This document shows positions 13,100 through 13,776 of a DNA stretch of 13,776 nt, one piece after another. Position 1 is the first letter of the stretch. Every line of letters begins with the position of its first letter. Both the position numbers and the translations under genes were made by a program. The notes beneath the pieces were generated by a model that saw only the letters and a program-made list of their open reading frames with translations, did no database searches and was not told the origin of the DNA. The stretch spans positions 14,952 through 28,727 of the forward strand of contig MHHD01000004.1 of NCBI GenBank assembly GCA_001805895.1, read 5' to 3'. This DNA comes from Omnitrophica WOR_2 bacterium RIFCSPLOWO2_12_FULL_51_8. GTDB lineage: Bacteria; Omnitrophota; Gorgyraeia; Gygaellales; Profunditerraquicolaceae.

Positions 13100-13776
13100 C
13101 TGGCGCCTCCTTACCCTTAACCGCCTCTTTTAATATCTTCGCCGCTTCTTCTTCGGATATCTGCTCAAAATCAGCATAAAATTGCCCAATTGCCCCCAGA
13201 GAATCCGGCACCCTTAACACTATCACTTCATCAGCGTAATTAGCCAACGGCTCAACGCTTTCTTTGGCCCCTATCGGAACGGCAGCGATGAGTTTCCTGG
13301 GCTTTTCCTGACGGCTCGCCCAGAGCGCTGCTTGCATTGTCGAGCCGGTAGCCACCCCGTCATCAGTAACAATCACAATTTTACCTTTTAAGGAAACCTT
13401 CTCTTTAATCTGCCTGAACCGTTGTGCGCGATTTTTAATTTCCGCTAATTGCCTTGCCTTTTCAGCTTCAATATAATTTTCATCCGCCCCGACCCGCCTT
13501 GCCAAATCCTTATTAAGGAAAAGTTTGCCTTTCTCGCTCACGGAACCGATTGCCAGCTCCGGGTTGCCCGGAGCGCCTAATTTACGTGCCAGTACAATAT
13601 CGCACTGCGCCTTTAGTAAGCGGGAAATTTGCGCTGCTACGACAATACCGCCTCGCGGAATGCCCAGCACCACAACCCCCTTGCCGGACAAATGCTTCAA
13701 CCCCTGCGCCAGCAACCGGCCCGCTGCTTGCCGATCCCTAAATGCTTCATTACTGTAAGAAATAATTTGTATAATT
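13068..13776 (-). CDS. COG1926-type phosphoribosyltransferase, 5' end outside the window
   Basis: The gene encodes a type I phosphoribosyltransferase fold protein. The PRPP loop is IVIVTDDGVATGST (about residues 112-125 counted from the TTG at 13715). LGIPRGGIVVA and ARKLGAPGNPELAIG are shared with the COG1926 group. The substrate of this group is not firmly known. The frame continues upstream of 13715 through codons for NEAFRDRQAAGRLLAQ, which match the usual family N terminus (FRDRxxAGRLLA). The annotation is therefore extended to the window edge. No ATG, GTG or TTG occurs in those 20 codons, so the start lies beyond base 13776 or at a rare ATT/ATA. The 3' end overlaps the next gene by 32 nt. 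Confidence 0.88.
   Translation of the reverse strand, partial: IIQIISYSNEAFRDRQAAGRLLAQGLKHLSGKGVVVLGIPRGGIVVAAQISRLLKAQCDIVLARKLGAPGNPELAIGSVSEKGKLFLNKDLARRVGADENYIEAEKARQLAEIKNRAQRFRQIKEKVSLKGKIVIVTDDGVATGSTMQAALWASRQEKPRKLIAAVPIGAKESVEPLANYADEVIVLRVPDSLGAIGQFYADFEQISEEEAAKILKEAVKGKEAPDEKRIAQEGS

Overview
The window looks like a bacterial chromosome fragment, roughly half G+C, with every confident gene on the minus strand. The mix of a classic housekeeping operon, small CxxC proteins with strong AGGAGG ribosome binding sites, and a fused acyl-ACP synthetase/ACP/acyltransferase resembles uncultivated lineages such as Omnitrophota. That placement is an inference from gene content and style, not a phylogenetic result.

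Region 1 (1-5173) is a tightly packed operon read from right to left: dus (tRNA dihydrouridine synthase), recG (helicase), rsmD (16S rRNA methyltransferase), coaD (phosphopantetheine adenylyltransferase), yceD (DUF177), rpmF (ribosomal protein L32) and plsX (cut by the window edge). The first five genes overlap by 4-13 bases, and rpmF and plsX follow after short gaps. It joins tRNA/rRNA maturation, replication-fork repair, CoA supply and phospholipid/fatty acid synthesis. recG carries an AT-rich, palindromic, probably inserted segment inside its helicase domain that leaves the frame intact.

Region 2 (5174-7265) holds a 109-bp nested inverted repeat, then pgi (glucose-6-phosphate isomerase), which appears broken by a single extra base near its N terminus. 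Upstream lie an unrecognised 107-aa gene and a 5' leader of about 120 nt. The leader has two hairpins sharing a GGCCTTTAGGCC core, mutually exclusive pairings, and a sequestered ribosome binding site. It starts at a sigma70-type promoter embedded in the terminator of the preceding gene. This leader is the best candidate for an undescribed regulatory element.

Region 3 (7266-10007) is one 876-aa trifunctional fusion: AMP-forming fatty acyl ligase, acyl carrier protein and PlsC-type acyltransferase. Its promoter lies so close to the ATG that the mRNA may be leaderless. Such a protein could activate a free fatty acid, load it on its own ACP domain and pass it to a lysophospholipid.

Region 4 (10008-11095) contains small genes: a 53-aa double-CxxC protein with a hairpin-rich leader, a 51-aa Lys-rich protein probably starting at TTG, a thiamine-binding MTH1187-family protein, and a 27-aa Lys/Cys/His mini-gene.

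Region 5 (11096-13776) contains L-lactate dehydrogenase, two tandem FMN split-barrel (pyridoxamine-phosphate-oxidase-like) proteins, and a COG1926-type phosphoribosyltransferase that runs off the right edge. No tRNA, rRNA, CRISPR array or transposase was found.
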